64,000 nucleotides of DNA from Chrysomallon squamiferum (GCA_012295275.1 CM022679.1:4013379-4077378); one strand, 5' to 3'. Shown: positions 1-12,620, counted from the stretch's first letter. Numbers and translations are program-made. Notes: generated by a model from the sequence alone, not told the origin.

Positions 1-1159
1 CGGTAAATAGTTAACTGTAAGCTCTGGGAAGTTTTGATCCGACTGTCTTGTGACGCTTGTGCTGTAACCACTGGACAACAGCTGTATAAAAATAAAGATA
101 CGAAGCAGCTCCACAAATTAACATTTAAATATGCGACAATTCGTGTAAATGCTTGTCTCTGTCCTTCTGTTCATTGAAAATAACGATTGTTTCTTATTAA
201 TAGAGTTAACCAGAATGACTGAACTGAAGATTTGTTTTTATTGTGATTTTTTTCTTTTTCACTTTGTTTATTGACTTTTGAATGTGTTTATTTCTTCTTG
301 TGTGTTTTACGCAAATAAAGTGCAGTTTGGCGCAAATATTAAAGTCTGATGAAATTTAAAGAATTCTATTTCTTAAATTTGGAAACCGACGAAATGTCAG
401 TAAAATGAATGGTGAATTTCATTTAGCTGATAACCACAATTCGATGATGATGATGATGATGACAACGGTGTTGATGATGGAGACTGATAATAATAATAAT
501 AATAAAGGGTTGAAGATAATATTTATAACGATGATGTTGATGATGATGATTATAACAATTTTAGTAATAACAGAAAGAACAATGGTTAAAAATAACTATC
601 CTTATATATATATCTTACTGAGATAGAATAAAAACAAAAACAATTTATATTTAGATTCAAGTATAAATGTGTGTTTTTGCAACATGTCATACAAAAATGG
701 GTCAATATTATAAATGTTTATACTATTACTGAGATATCTGTCAGAAAAATGGTCAGTGTTTCAGAGAAAACAGAATCTCCTTCCGTTCCCCTGACAATTC
801 CATTTTCACCCAGACTGCATCAAAGACTAGTGAAGCATAAGCTAATAAAAAAAACTTACTCAGATCAGACAGCTGAGGGCATCATTAACAGCAGAAACAC
901 AAATACTCCTTACGTACACACGGTCACGAAAACCAGAAAGTATCGTAATAAATCTATCAATAATCAAGGAAATATTAATGATGGGTATATTGAATTTTCT
1001 GGAACACATCAATGTCACTTTTATCTACAGCGTAATATTATGAACTTTGCTGCCTGCCGTTAGAAGACTATGATTATGAGTAAGAAATTCTCTAGCCAAA
1101 GACGGTTTAGCCAATAAACTAATGAAGTCTTTTTAAAATATCAAGTAATGGACTTATCG
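1..1159. other. AT-rich spacer with short (GAT)n/(AAT)n patches
   Basis: No supported gene. Short trinucleotide runs lie near 443-462, 488-506 and 530-550. A 130-codon plus-strand open frame at 671-1063 has fairly complex composition, but I see no family motif, signal peptide or convincing splice context. I do not call it a gene. Confidence 0.5.
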
Positions 1160-1420
1160 TTATTTACCGAGATTTCTACAAATAACAAAGATAATTATTT
1201 ACTGATGTCTACTGACGTTGGCTGCAAATCACTGTAATGGTAGTTTCGAATGTCTGCTGAAGTCTCTACAAATAATAATAGAAGTGGTAACCAATTTGTA
1301 CTGGTGTCTCTACAAATAATAATAGAAGTGGTAACCAATTTGTACTGGTGTCTCTACAAATAATAATAGAAGTGGTAACCAATCTGTACTGGTGTCTCCA
1401 CAAATAACAAGATAATTACC
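1160..1420. repeat. Minisatellite with 44-bp unit
   Basis: Three adjacent, nearly identical 44-bp units start at 1263, 1307 and 1351. Each begins TCTCTACAAATAATAATAGA and ends ACTGGTG; the third differs by one base. Diverged copies lie on both sides: TCTACAAATAACAAAGAT at about 1167, and TCCACAAATAACAAGAT at about 1396. This pattern indicates an older array with a recently homogenised centre. Confidence 0.85.
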
Positions 1421-3222
1421 AATGTCTAACTAGTATTCTTAATAAAACTAAGACCAGTATCAACCAAACTGCAACAGAAGGCTCACGCAGACATTCAGAA
1501 ACAGCAACTGAAGAATCTCCCAATACACCTACAACTCTTTAACAACAGCCAATGACTACAAAAATCGTACCTGCCAGTGATGACTATAATCCCTAGCAGT
1601 ATTACTGATTTAAACCAGTGATTTATCTGGCAATAACGGTTAAACCTGAAAAACATTCTGTTATTTTTCTCTCAGCTATAAATGGTCCCGTTAACCTCGT
1701 TTGTTTTCTTTAGCAATATTTGCCAGTAACCATTAAAAAAAAAACTCAACCCTGTTTAATTTTTACACCGCTACAGCTAAAAATGATGGAAGCCATACTG
1801 TAATATGTAGTAAAATATTGATTCCATGACTATATTTATGCTGTAAAAACCCGTTTTGGATTAAATGAAACTGAATGGTAATCTGAGATGGTGCTTCGTA
1901 CAAGCTGTTCATCACATGAAAACGTTAACAGGATACTTTATAAAGCTTCATTGATGGCTAGGGACAGTCCGTGTATTCCTTCTGGGTGAGGGGTCTTCGA
2001 CTGAAACACTCCTTTGTGGATTGTAAGTATAATTGATGACTTTTTTTCGTGGAGTGAATGAGAGAGAAAGTTTGATTTAATATGAACACGCTATACATTG
2101 TTTACAATGAAAACGTGGGAACATATAAACAGACAGACTGACATATGGATGGATGGATTGAGGGACAATTCGACATATAAACAGAGAGAAATATACATGT
2201 GGATGTATAGCGAAAAACATAAATCAGTAATTCATTCTCTTTGTTAAGTTTGTCTTTCTGTCTGACTCTGTTTCTCTCACACTTTCACAATTCATTCTAA
2301 AAATGCGTTTGTTTCACACAGAAACATCATTTCAGGACACATCGAAGACCCGCAAGTAATTTCCACTCTGAAATGAAAAGAACTGTCGTGAAAATCAGGT
2401 CAGGGATTTGTAAACGTAGGCGGCAATTACTCTGTAATTTGACATCGTATTGGTAAATAATCAACCGAAGAAAAAGCTGTTTAGCCAGTGTACCCATGTG
2501 TCCTTTTTTTTTAAATTAGGATAATTTGACAGCCAACAATTTCCTAATGTGATTACAGAATGACAGTTTATTTAGTTATAAAAGTGACACGTTGTTTTTA
2601 AAATGATCCTGGTTGTGTTCGTGAAATAAGTTGTCGTAACACTCTAGACGTAGTCTTAAAACAACATTAACGCCAATTGGCTTGATTTGTCTATATTAAT
2701 TTCCAGTTACAGACAGAGCTCCTCGATTGTTAACTAGTCTGATTATGACAATGGTTTGAGCCGTTAGGCTGTCAGATAACAGGATCAAATCTCGGTCGCT
2801 TCTTCTTGTCAGAACTACAGAGATGTAAAACAACTACTTCATCTCTTCTCTGTAACTAATCTCAGCTTCAGCACATCCTGGTTAGTAAGTCTACCCAGGC
2901 ACCTCTTGACTGAATCTTCGATGGACATTTGCACGTTTTAAATTACTGACTCGCTGACAGATTCTGTTCTGAGTAAGCTACTTTCCAGTAACTGGATACA
3001 AATCCACTACCGAAGAAACAAATGATTGTTTTGTTCGTGTGGGTCATTTGTTTAGTTAGCTTTGTCCAAAGACCTGTGTACTGTAAGCGAAACTGCATTA
3101 ATGACATCTGCTAAATGTGTATAAAATCCAAAAACAAGCTGTATCAGTATTAATGATTTTGCGTTTGAAATTAGAATCATATAAGTCCCCAGCTGTATGT
3201 TTGTGTTTGTGTGTATACGTTT
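1421..3222. other. Spacer without a supported gene
   Basis: Mixed-complexity sequence. A donor-like GTAAGTAT at about 2024 and an acceptor-like TTTCAG ending at about 2334 do not frame a long open segment. Around 2757-2800 the string GGATCAAATCTCGG resembles a tRNA B box and may be an old SINE fragment. The evidence is weak. Confidence 0.4.
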
Positions 3223-3223
<1 letters not shown>

Positions 3224-3273
<50 letters not shown>

Positions 3274-3304
3274 CATAATAATAATAATAATAATAGTAAT
3301 AAAA
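3224..3304. repeat. (AAT)n microsatellite
   Basis: A run of TAA/AAT trinucleotides of about 80 bp with three single-base interruptions. Confidence 0.95.
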
Positions 3305-3848
3305 GTAATAAAAAACGTAACAAATTCGAATGACAACGATATATACATATACCAATGGAGACATTAGTAACTGAACGTTCTGCAGCGTACCTCACTTATA
3401 TTTAACTTTACCCATGAGCAATCATTCATAATTCTGGCATGGAAAACTGATGTTGTGCGAGTTAGATAATTGATTCTATTAAACCGATACACGCTTATTC
3501 TGCTTGTTTCAGCCGGTGTCTTCCCTTGCATGTTATCTTGTTTCCGTGACACAAACACGTCGCTGGTATCGACTGAGACAATGACAGTCGCAATGAAGGA
3601 ATGAAGCCTGCAATTAACATGTCCAGCTTTACTGTAAATAACCTCTCACAATCTCTGATCTCACTTGTCACAGACAGTTGACAGCATGGAACAGGTATAT
3701 TGGCAGATTTATGATGGCGTAGACAGGGTAATATGCCCTGATTAGTATTCAAGGGGCGTCATTTTTACGTGTGTGTGTGCGCGCTCTCTCTCGCGCGCGT
3801 GTTACATAATTATTATGTTTACAGTGATATTTGTTGTTTGATAGTGAT

Positions 3849-3987
3849 AAAAAAAAAAAAAAAAAAAAAATGTATAACAGAGATTAAGTCTTCATTAGGT
3901 CTGTGTAATATATAAGGTAATATTTTATTTTAAGAAACGTATCATTGACTTTTGAATTCGTTGGTACTTGTTATAACTTAATACACA

Positions 3988-4018
<31 letters not shown>

Positions 4019-4219
4019 CACACATACATATTATATACATACACATATACATACTAATATACCATTTTCATATATATGTATGTAAAACCACCACCTCCAC
4101 CACCATCATCATCAACCCGTATTACTACAACTACTCTACTACTACTACTACTCCTACTAGTACTACTACTACTACTACTCCTACTCCTACTCCTACTACT
4201 CCTACTCCTACTCCTACTC

Positions 4220-4262
<43 letters not shown>

Positions 4263-4280
4263 AACTACCACTACTACTAC
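3849..4280. repeat. Compound simple repeats: poly-A, (ATAC)n, (ACT)n
   Basis: A 22-base A run (3849-3870) is followed by (CATA)n at about 3990-4030 and imperfect (CTA)n/(CTC)n at about 4106-4280. The open frames here are low-complexity leucine or serine translations and are not genes. Confidence 0.9.
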
Positions 4281-4570
4281 TGCTATGCATTCATTGTGTT
4301 TCTCTTTCTCTCTCTGGGTAAAATTAAGCTCTATATGTATTCATGACTGAGTAAACTCTCTTGATAACCGCGTTGTTCGTGGTAGATAAAATTGCACTTT
4401 ATTAGCAGGAAAGAGCGAACTGTTTGTTTAACAGCGTAGTCTCTCTGACACTTCAATCAAATGTCGCTAGATTAGAGAAAGCAATTATTGCGCTTCGGTT
4501 CTAACGTGGAAATTGGCTACAGTAACAAGACTGTCGTTACTTAAAGCGAGGAACCTGCGTTGTTGTTCGA

Positions 4571-5149
4571 ATCTGCAGAATCACAAAAGATCATCAACCC
4601 AGGAGTTTTAAACAGCAAAAAAAAGCATACAGCTAAACTTTGAACACTGTTTTAGCTTTAAATATATAATTTAATAATAATATATATATATTAGTTATAA
4701 GTTTTAAATTTAATTAACATTACATAACTTTAATATACAATGTAATATCTCTGTATGACAAATTTTCGTCAGTGTGTAATCTAAGACATGGGGAAAAAAC
4801 AGTTTCATTTCCTTAATATTTCAGACATCAGTGCAGCTCCTAATGGTTCAGCATCTGTCCCGATGAGCTACATGTTCACGGGTAAAAAGACAAATAAACA
4901 CATGGACAAACTCTCGCAAATATTTTTCGGGTGTAGAGAGAATTCAGTGGATAAAGTACATTGAATGGATCGTATGAAGTTTCATTTTAAGTTTTAGATA
5001 TAATTAATGTGATTATTTGGGTTTTTTACGAGAAAGTAAAACGTCAAAAAGTCAAGTTTTCATGTATTGGTTAAAGGTGGGCTAATTCTACGACTAACTC
5101 AGCTATAAGAATAACAGAAAACTCGAACACTTATAGCAGCGACGTAACT

Positions 5150-5226
<77 letters not shown>
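4571..5226 (+). repeat. Left arm of an 11-kb-spaced inverted duplication
   Basis: The block matches the reverse complement of 15533-16110. Matching anchors in order are: GAATCACAAAAGATCATCAA; GCTAAACTTTGAACACTGTT; ATACAATGTAATATCTCTGT; GTGTGTAATCTAAGACA; the 57-bp candidate exon at 4825-4881; AAAAAGACAAATAAACACAT; GAATGGATC with a CATTTTAAGT block; and the (AG)n tract at 5152-5226. Between anchors the arms differ by indels. This looks like a segmental duplication inverted in place, or two related dispersed elements. Confidence 0.75.
4825..4881 (+). CDS. Candidate 57-bp phase-1 exon, unknown gene
   Basis: Acceptor TTCCTTAATATTTCAG precedes the segment and GGTAAAAAG follows. In the only frame considered (phase 1 at both ends) it codes ISAAPNGSASVPMSYMFT. 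The inverted copy at 15779-15835 differs at one base (Ala to Pro). The phase fits the signal-peptide exon at 10090-10147, which lies on the other strand, and the downstream plus-strand segments at 8733 and 9438. I recognise no family. It could instead be a conserved stretch of a non-coding repeat. Confidence 0.3.
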
Positions 5227-5230
<4 letters not shown>

Positions 5231-5838
5231 GTTATCATTCAAGTGTTGCTCAAAAATAGATCTCATACGGTTAAAAATTCCCATTGACGTCATTGTTTTT
5301 AACCTCATTTAATTCGTTATCTTTATATCGTTCGTTTACACAGGAAGCCGTCTGCCTTGGAACTCATCAGTGTCATTTTCCTATTTCCTGATTCAACATG
5401 GCGATAATTCAAAAAACAAAAATTTAAAAAAAAATGTACATAAAATAAAATAAAATAAAATTAGAGACAAAACTCAGATAATTTTGCTAGAAAAAAAAAA
5501 CCCAACTAAAATTAAATCAGGAATTTCAATAAATATGTCATTTTAAATTGCAATAAACGTCCTGAAACATTCATTTGTACGTGCCTAAGGTCAAATCTAA
5601 TTACAGCAAGACCGTTATGGGAATGGAAACTGGCAGATATTAACAGACATGCAACTTTTATATCTGAACTGAACATTTTTATGAATATCTTGAGATATAA
5701 ATCTGAAAGATGTGTCATAAAGAAGGGAGACGGGGAGACTCTGCGAGATAAATCTTGGTCCGAATCATTGCTGCGTGATTTGTTCATCAAAGTCTGAACT
5801 GTCTGCTGACTTGTCAGTGCATTTGATTTACTCTGATG
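5227..5838. other. Spacer, nothing recognised
   Basis: AT-rich sequence with (AAAAT)n at about 5440-5460. No supported coding exon on either strand. Confidence 0.5.
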
Positions 5839-6165
5839 TTTTCGTATGTGTGTGTTTGTGTGCCTGTGTATGTGTGCCTGTGTTTGTGTGTTTGTGTGTG
5901 TGTCTGTGTTTGTGTGTCTATGTGTGTGTGTGTGCCTGTGTTTGTGTGTCTATGTGTGTGTGTGTGCCTGTGTTTGTGTGTCTATGTGTATTTGTGCCTA
6001 CGTTTGCGTGTCTGTGTGTGTGTGCCTGTGTTTGTGTGTCTATGTGTGTGTGTGTGCCTGTGTTTGTGTGTCTATGTGTGTGTGTGCCTGTGTTTGTGTG
6101 TCTGTGTGTGTGCCTGTGTTTGTGTGTCTATGTGTATGTACCTGTTGTTGTGTGTATATATATTG
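5839..6165. repeat. GT-rich minisatellite
   Basis: Tandem units of about 26-32 bp built from TGTGCCTGTGTTTGTGTGTC followed by TATG and variable (TG)n. About ten units are readable, and all three plus-strand frames stay open because the array is low in stops. The Cys/Val translations are repeat artefacts. Confidence 0.9.
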
Positions 6166-6993
<828 letters not shown>

Positions 6994-7256
6994 AATACCA
7001 CAGAAAAAAAAGAAGCCCTTTACTGAAACAGAATGTCATTTGAGTGTTAAATAACGACTAGATACTGACGCTAATTGGGAAACAGCAGCTGGACAAGACA
7101 AAGGATTAATCCTACTTCAGAATACACTGTTCTTGAGTGAGTTGGAGAGTTTTGAGCTGGTTTCAGGACCAGGACTGCTTGGTGCACACAGGAGGTTATT
7201 TCCAAGTATTAGCTGTGCGAAAACATACTACTGTGCTTTTTACCTACTAGAACAAT

Positions 7257-7559
7257 TACTACTACTACTACCACCACTACTACTGCTGCTACTACTACTA
7301 CTACTACTACCACCACTACTACTGCTGCTACTACTACTACTACTACTACTACTACTGCTACTACTACTACCACCACTACTACTGCTACTACTACTACTAC
7401 TACTACCACCACTACTACTACTGCTGCTACTACTACTACCACCACTACTACTGCTGCTACTACTACTACTACTACCACCACTACTACTGCTGCTACTACT
7501 ACTGCTACTGCTACTACTACTACTACTGCTACTACTACTACTGCTACTGCTGCTACTAG

Positions 7560-7602
<43 letters not shown>

Positions 7603-7640
7603 GCTATTACTACTGCTGCTGCTGCTACTGCTGCTGCTAA
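7257..7640. repeat. Imperfect trinucleotide array (ACT/ACC/GCT)
   Basis: About 380 bp of CTA repeats with CCA and CTG variants that recur in blocks such as CTACTACCACCACTACTACT, so there is higher-order duplication. Long open frames across it (poly-Leu on plus, poly-Val on minus) are artefacts. Confidence 0.95.
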
Positions 7641-8219
7641 TACTATAAGACTGATAATCATAATCCTGGGATTATCCTCACTGACAAAAACAATGATCAT
7701 TAGTTAAATTATTATTACTTTTTTTAAATCCTTTATTCACGACTGTCACGATCAGCTTACAGAAACTCATCATTAGAATAATCATCTGCGATTTACTTCG
7801 AGCCAACTTGGAGAGAATCAACATATTAACGCAATTTCACTTCTAACTCATCATGTTATTTGCATTAGAATGACAGTCGTTGGCTATTACAGATAATTTA
7901 TATCAGAGAAAACGAACGCGCGATGGTTAAGTTATGGGTTTCAACACTGACCGTTCGTGGAAAGGTCTACCCATGTCACAGCGTATTTCAAGTCCTCAGA
8001 TTTAAAATGAGTTGATAGGAATAATAATGCATTATATGGATTTATATGCCTCATAATTGACGTAGTTAAACGTTTAGTTAAGTTACAGAGTTTAAGAAAA
8101 TATATAAGATCACAACAATCATTCTTCGCATTTAACACAGTAATACTGATTTAATGAATTGCGTATCCACGACAGACGTGTTTGAACCTTCAGCTGAAAT
8201 AAGCTTGCGGTAAACCAGA
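7641..8219. other. Spacer, nothing recognised
   Basis: No repeat and no splice-flanked open segment that I can support. Confidence 0.4.
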
Positions 8220-8440
8220 CATATGCAAACTGCGGCCCGCGTGGCTTTGTGAATAACTTGCCTAATTTTGCGAGTGAAAAAAATAACGTTTGTTTGCAGT
8301 GCGGCCTGGTGTTGTTTTTTTAGCCGCGTATTTTAGGTCTCCCTCCTCCGTCATTAGACTCTGAACCGTGTTCTGTGCGGTCAGCTTCCCGAGAAACGTT
8401 GTCCATCACTGCTAGAAACAGCTGAGTGATTTCTAGAGGA
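8220..8440. mobile_element. Possible hAT-like transposon or MITE remnant
   Basis: GCAAACTGCGGCCCGCGTGG at 8225-8244, with a further GCGGCC at about 8301, resembles the C/G-rich ends of animal hAT elements that often read CAAACTGCGGCCCGCGG. I see no transposase frame. The following block (8320-8366) recurs in diverged form at 6376-6425. The assignment rests on motif memory only. Confidence 0.35.
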
Positions 8441-8491
8441 GACGTTCATCACGAATGCAAATGTTATTATATCGGTTTCTCATCATCATCG

Positions 8492-8501
8492 CTATTATTA
8501 C

Positions 8502-8541
<40 letters not shown>

Positions 8542-8560
8542 GAAATTATTATTATTATTA
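8492..8560. repeat. (ATT)n microsatellite
   Basis: A TTA/ATT run interrupted by GAA at about 8541. Confidence 0.95.
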
Positions 8561-8732
8561 ATTTATTCGTTTATTATGTTGTTGTTTTTACTATTATTGT
8601 TTTTAAATCAACTAAAATTAATTCTATATCGTCTATTTAGATATTTTAGTTTGAAAGGTTGGATGTGAAATAAGTTATACAAATAATGTTTCACTACCGT
8701 AGAAATCCTTACAGTTATGTGTTTTTTCTCAG

Positions 8733-8866
8733 GCGCAGACATATCTTTGACTTACGATGCGGCTTACAAGAACTATCGTGCTTCGCAAGGATTAGAGGAA
8801 TCAGACACAGTCTGTATTCATTGGTGCAATAGAGAAGTGAATGGCGGGCTGAAAGACTTGGTTTAA
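8733..8866 (+). CDS. Candidate terminal exon, unknown secreted protein
   Basis: The acceptor GTTTTTTCTCAG ends at 8732. Of the three frames only phase 1 stays open, for 43 codons to TAA at 8864-8866. It codes ADISLTYDAAYKNYRASQG, then a cysteine pair in CIHWC (C-x3-C), and ends KDLV. The local GC content is higher than the flanks. If joined to the exon ending at 4881 the reading frame is kept. No homology is recognised, so it could be chance. Confidence 0.25.
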
Positions 8867-9437
8867 TTAGCACTTTAATTTACTGGCTGACTGCAGTTGT
8901 AGAATAAGTCATCATGACACTTCCTGAATCCAATATTTGTCAGCTTCTTTTTACACTTTAAGAGATTGAACATTATTTTTGTATGATTTTAGAGGCGGCT
9001 AGAATATTGTATGCGTCATTTTGTTTTTATTTAGCAATAGAATGACTGTGCGAAAGATAATGACACACTGAAGGATATTAATGACTGGGCAGAACTGAAA
9101 TAAATAACAGACAAACAAGAAAACACAGTTATGACGGATACATCCTATTTCAGTAACTTCCATCATTACAGCAGTAATAAAACTTGCAGCTGCAACAACG
9201 GCTGCTATCCTATCCATCCCATCAGTAGCAACAGCAACATTTGCAACAACATCAGAAACAGCTATCCCAACCAACCATCGCATCAACAACAGCAACATAT
9301 ACTGAAATACATACTTATAAATCGACTTTATTAACACAGAGATGTAGTTTATAGTCTAAAGACTTTAAAATAAATTTCCATTATGTGCGCGAGTGCAAGT
9401 CAGTTGTACTGAAACAACCTTGCATGTCTCTTATCAG

Positions 9438-9589
9438 CTGTCACTGGAAGCAACAGGCCTTTGCGCCTTGTCCATTACTGTCTGCACGGACCTTTCGAAA
9501 CTGACTGCACGGACATCTGCAAGCACCCATATACCGAGCTTTCAAACACTTTAATACAGTCAAATATCACCGTGGTACAGTCACTGTAG
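9438..9589 (+). CDS. Candidate cysteine-rich terminal exon
   Basis: The acceptor GCATGTCTCTTATCAG is followed by a phase-1 frame open for 49 codons to TAG at 9587-9589. It reads VTGSNRPLRLVHYC, LHGPFETDC, TDIC, KHPYTELSNTL and ends with an NIT glycosylation sequon. The three cysteines are spaced C-x8-C-x3-C. This GC-richer island stands out from the AT-rich surroundings. It could be an alternative last exon to 8733-8866, since both take the same phase. No family is recognised. Confidence 0.3.
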
Positions 9590-10089
9590 GCACAAAACGA
9601 TACAAAGTTTAATGAGCTGTTTAAGAAGTATTGAGATGTCTGAATCGTCAAGTTTGAGTAAATGCAGTGAACGTCTGTCTCCTATTAACGTATTAATAAC
9701 ATGTTACTTACTATGTGCTTTGAAAAAGTTGCAAATGGTTTCGAGTATGCAAGTGAATGTCTAAATGTTTGTTTTCAATGAATATAATGACCACTGATAC
9801 CGTAATGTTTTCATGCAGTTTGAATAAATCATGCTAGGATTTTTATTCACTGCGTCAGAAATAAAAATTTTCTTTGTTTTATAGCAAAAAACCCTTTGTA
9901 GAATTACCAAACCCTGTAATATGATCCATGAAATGACGATACCAAACAGTAAAACTTGTTGAGTGAGAACTTTTCACGTATAGAAAAAGAGATAACAAAA
10001 ATCGGATTATAAATTTTTCACAAACTTGGACATCGCTGCTTCTAAATTATGATAAGAACAATAAACTGAACACAAATTTAAGTACTTAC
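9590..10089. other. Spacer or possible intron
   Basis: Nothing recognised apart from a minus-strand donor-like GTAAGT at about 9713. If the signal exon at 10090-10147 is real, this is its first intron. Confidence 0.3.
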
Positions 10090-10147
10090 CTTCAGATACT
10101 AGAGTCATGATGACTACAGTCAATCCAAAAACCGAAGATGTCATCAT
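10090..10147 (-). CDS. Candidate signal-peptide first coding exon
   Basis: On the minus strand two tandem ATGs open MMTSSVFGLTVVIMTLVSE, which is followed directly by the consensus donor G|GTAAGT. There is a short polar start, a hydrophobic core (about residues 6-17) and a polar end, as in a secretory signal encoded by its own phase-1 exon. An acceptor-like TTAAATTTAAG lies about 50 bp upstream, and a further minus-strand donor CAG|GTAAGA sits at about 10861 in a GC-rich island that could hold the 5'UTR. Downstream exons on this strand were not found with confidence. Confidence 0.35.
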
Positions 10148-10560
10148 ATTTAAAACAAACTCTCATTCCTCCAGAAACGTGAAGTCAAACTTTCCTCTGG
10201 CTTAAATTTAATCGAAACACAAATTGTCATAAACCATCAAAACCGCGACCCACCAGACATCAAAACAGGAAATTCAAAACGTCAAAAAGTAAATAGAAAA
10301 TGTCAAAATAGCAAGCACAAACGTCAAAGTTTCAAAATTTCAATGTCAAAACTTCATTGTGAAAACAAAGGAACTACGAAGTCAAAGCATCAAAAGGAAA
10401 TGTCTACGTTTTCTAAAACTCAAAAAAAAAAAAAAAAAAATTAAAAAAACAAACAAAACAAATCACTCTTTTGTTCCTGATCGTGGAGTAACTCAACTGT
10501 TACGAATGCTTTATATAAGCCACAAAAAAATTTTAATTTGTGAGATAACAGTAGCGTTGG
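10148..10560. other. Spacer with short CAAAA/GTCAAA-rich stretch
   Basis: Loosely repeated GTCAAAA words at about 10250-10400 and a 20-base A run at about 10422-10441. No gene is seen. Confidence 0.4.
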
Positions 10561-10609
10561 CATGGCCTTTATGAAGGATCGAATTGTTTCCCGTTATCCT
10601 TTAAAAAGT

Positions 10610-10940
10610 TCACCATACTCTCGAGGCTCCGATTGTAATATTAATTTCCAGGCCGAGTTTCGCCACACGGTGTCAGCATTCATCAGCACGCGCAGACGGT
10701 CACACGAGACGGACGCGAGGGGAAACAACGCGAAGTGCCGAACTGAACTGTCTCGCCTTCTGGTCCAACTCCTGTTTCTCTCCGTCGTATTGGCGTCACC
10801 GGTTCACCGCTATCAGATATGATTGGTAAACTCAGTTGGTGTTTTATCGATTCGGTTCTTACCTGATCTGTGATAGCACTACGGCTTGTATCTTTTCTAC
10901 GATAAGAGGTGGGAGATAGCGCAAAGAACAAAGACTACGT
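10610..10940 (-). promoter_or_regulatory. GC/CpG-rich island, possible promoter or 5'UTR exon
   Basis: This is the most CpG-dense stretch of the left half, and long frames stay open simply because stop codons are rare in it. On the minus strand CACAGATCAG|GTAAGA at about 10861 is a consensus splice donor pointing toward the signal exon at 10147. I infer a possible transcription start with a non-coding first exon. No TATA box or other core element is claimed. Confidence 0.3.
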
Positions 10941-11258
10941 GCGTTGGCGTATATGTTATATCAGTGTCAATGTTTATTTTTAACAATTAACATAAACGTA
11001 AAATAAGATAAAGCCATCTCTGATGCCGTTCAGGGAACTCGTTTGATTCTCTAGGCTTCAGGCTAAATGCTTTGTCTCCAGCTGAATTCAAAACGATACA
11101 AGCTTGCATTACTTCTGTTGAACCAGTCAGTTTATTGGTTGGACACATAGACTTTCAAATCGAATGAATTTTAATCACATTTGGTTACCCTCGTAACTCT
11201 AGTAAAACTACTTCTTGTTTTCTGAGTCACTGCTGACAAAACTGTAAAGAGAATAAAA

Positions 11259-11260
<2 letters not shown>
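10941..11260. other. Spacer, nothing recognised
   Basis: No repeats and no open frame worth calling. Confidence 0.4.

Positions 11261-11350
<90 letters not shown>
11261..11350. repeat. (CT)n microsatellite
   Basis: 90 bp of perfect CT. Confidence 0.98.
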
Positions 11351-12186
<836 letters not shown>

Positions 12187-12249
12187 CGCTTCCGAGACAC
12201 GAACAACTCTTTTTGTTAATAAATGGCAAGGTATTCTGTTATATATATA

Positions 12250-12345
12250 TGCAGCTTTCAGTCATTAAGCAAAGGTTGGAACTGAATAGGATCGATCCTG
12301 TTACGTCTCAGCCCTGTGTTCTAAACACTGAGCCCGGATTATATG
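12250..12345 (-). mobile_element. tRNA-derived SINE-like head
   Basis: Read on the minus strand, GGGCTCAGTGTTTAGAACAC (12316-12335) resembles a tRNA A box of the TGGCTCAGTGGTTAGAGCA type. AGGATCGATCCT (12288-12299) resembles a B box about 20 bp further on. The order and spacing fit a Pol III promoter in a SINE. I do not see a clean 3' end or a target duplication. Confidence 0.45.
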
Positions 12346-12459
12346 ACTACTTATGAAAATGTTACTTTCTTTGACATGTTTTTTCTTTCATATTTTAAAA
12401 ATTCTTCTATTTTTTTTTCGTTTTATTTTTTTATTTGATTAATTAGTAAACATTAAATA

Positions 12460-12620
12460 TTATTACTATTATTATTATTATTATTATTATTATTATCATC
12501 ATTATCATTATTATTAATATTAGAACTAGTAGTAGTAGTGACATTAGAGATAGTAATCAAAGAAGTAGTACTAGTAGTAGCTGTAGCAGTGTTAGTAGTG
12601 GTAGTAGTAATAGAAAAAAA
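12460..12620. repeat. (ATT)n and (AGT)n imperfect repeats
   Basis: (ATT)n at about 12461-12495, passing into degenerate TAG/AGT triplets to about 12610. Confidence 0.85.

Noticed and set aside
3513-3604. Phase-1 open segment GVFPCMLSCFRDTNTS and so on after TGCTTGTTTCAG
   Set aside because: Only 29 codons with no further support. It resembles the other candidate terminal exons but is too short to separate from chance.
7133-7700. 163-171-residue poly-Leu and poly-Val frames on both strands
   Set aside because: Low-complexity translations of the ACT/ACC/GCT array, open on both strands at once. The short complex start (CAKTYYC) after an AG at 7177 is too brief to call an exon.
10562-10931. Overlapping 82-86-residue frames on both strands
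   Set aside because: They stay open because the island is GC/CpG-rich and stop-poor. No motif favours either strand as coding.
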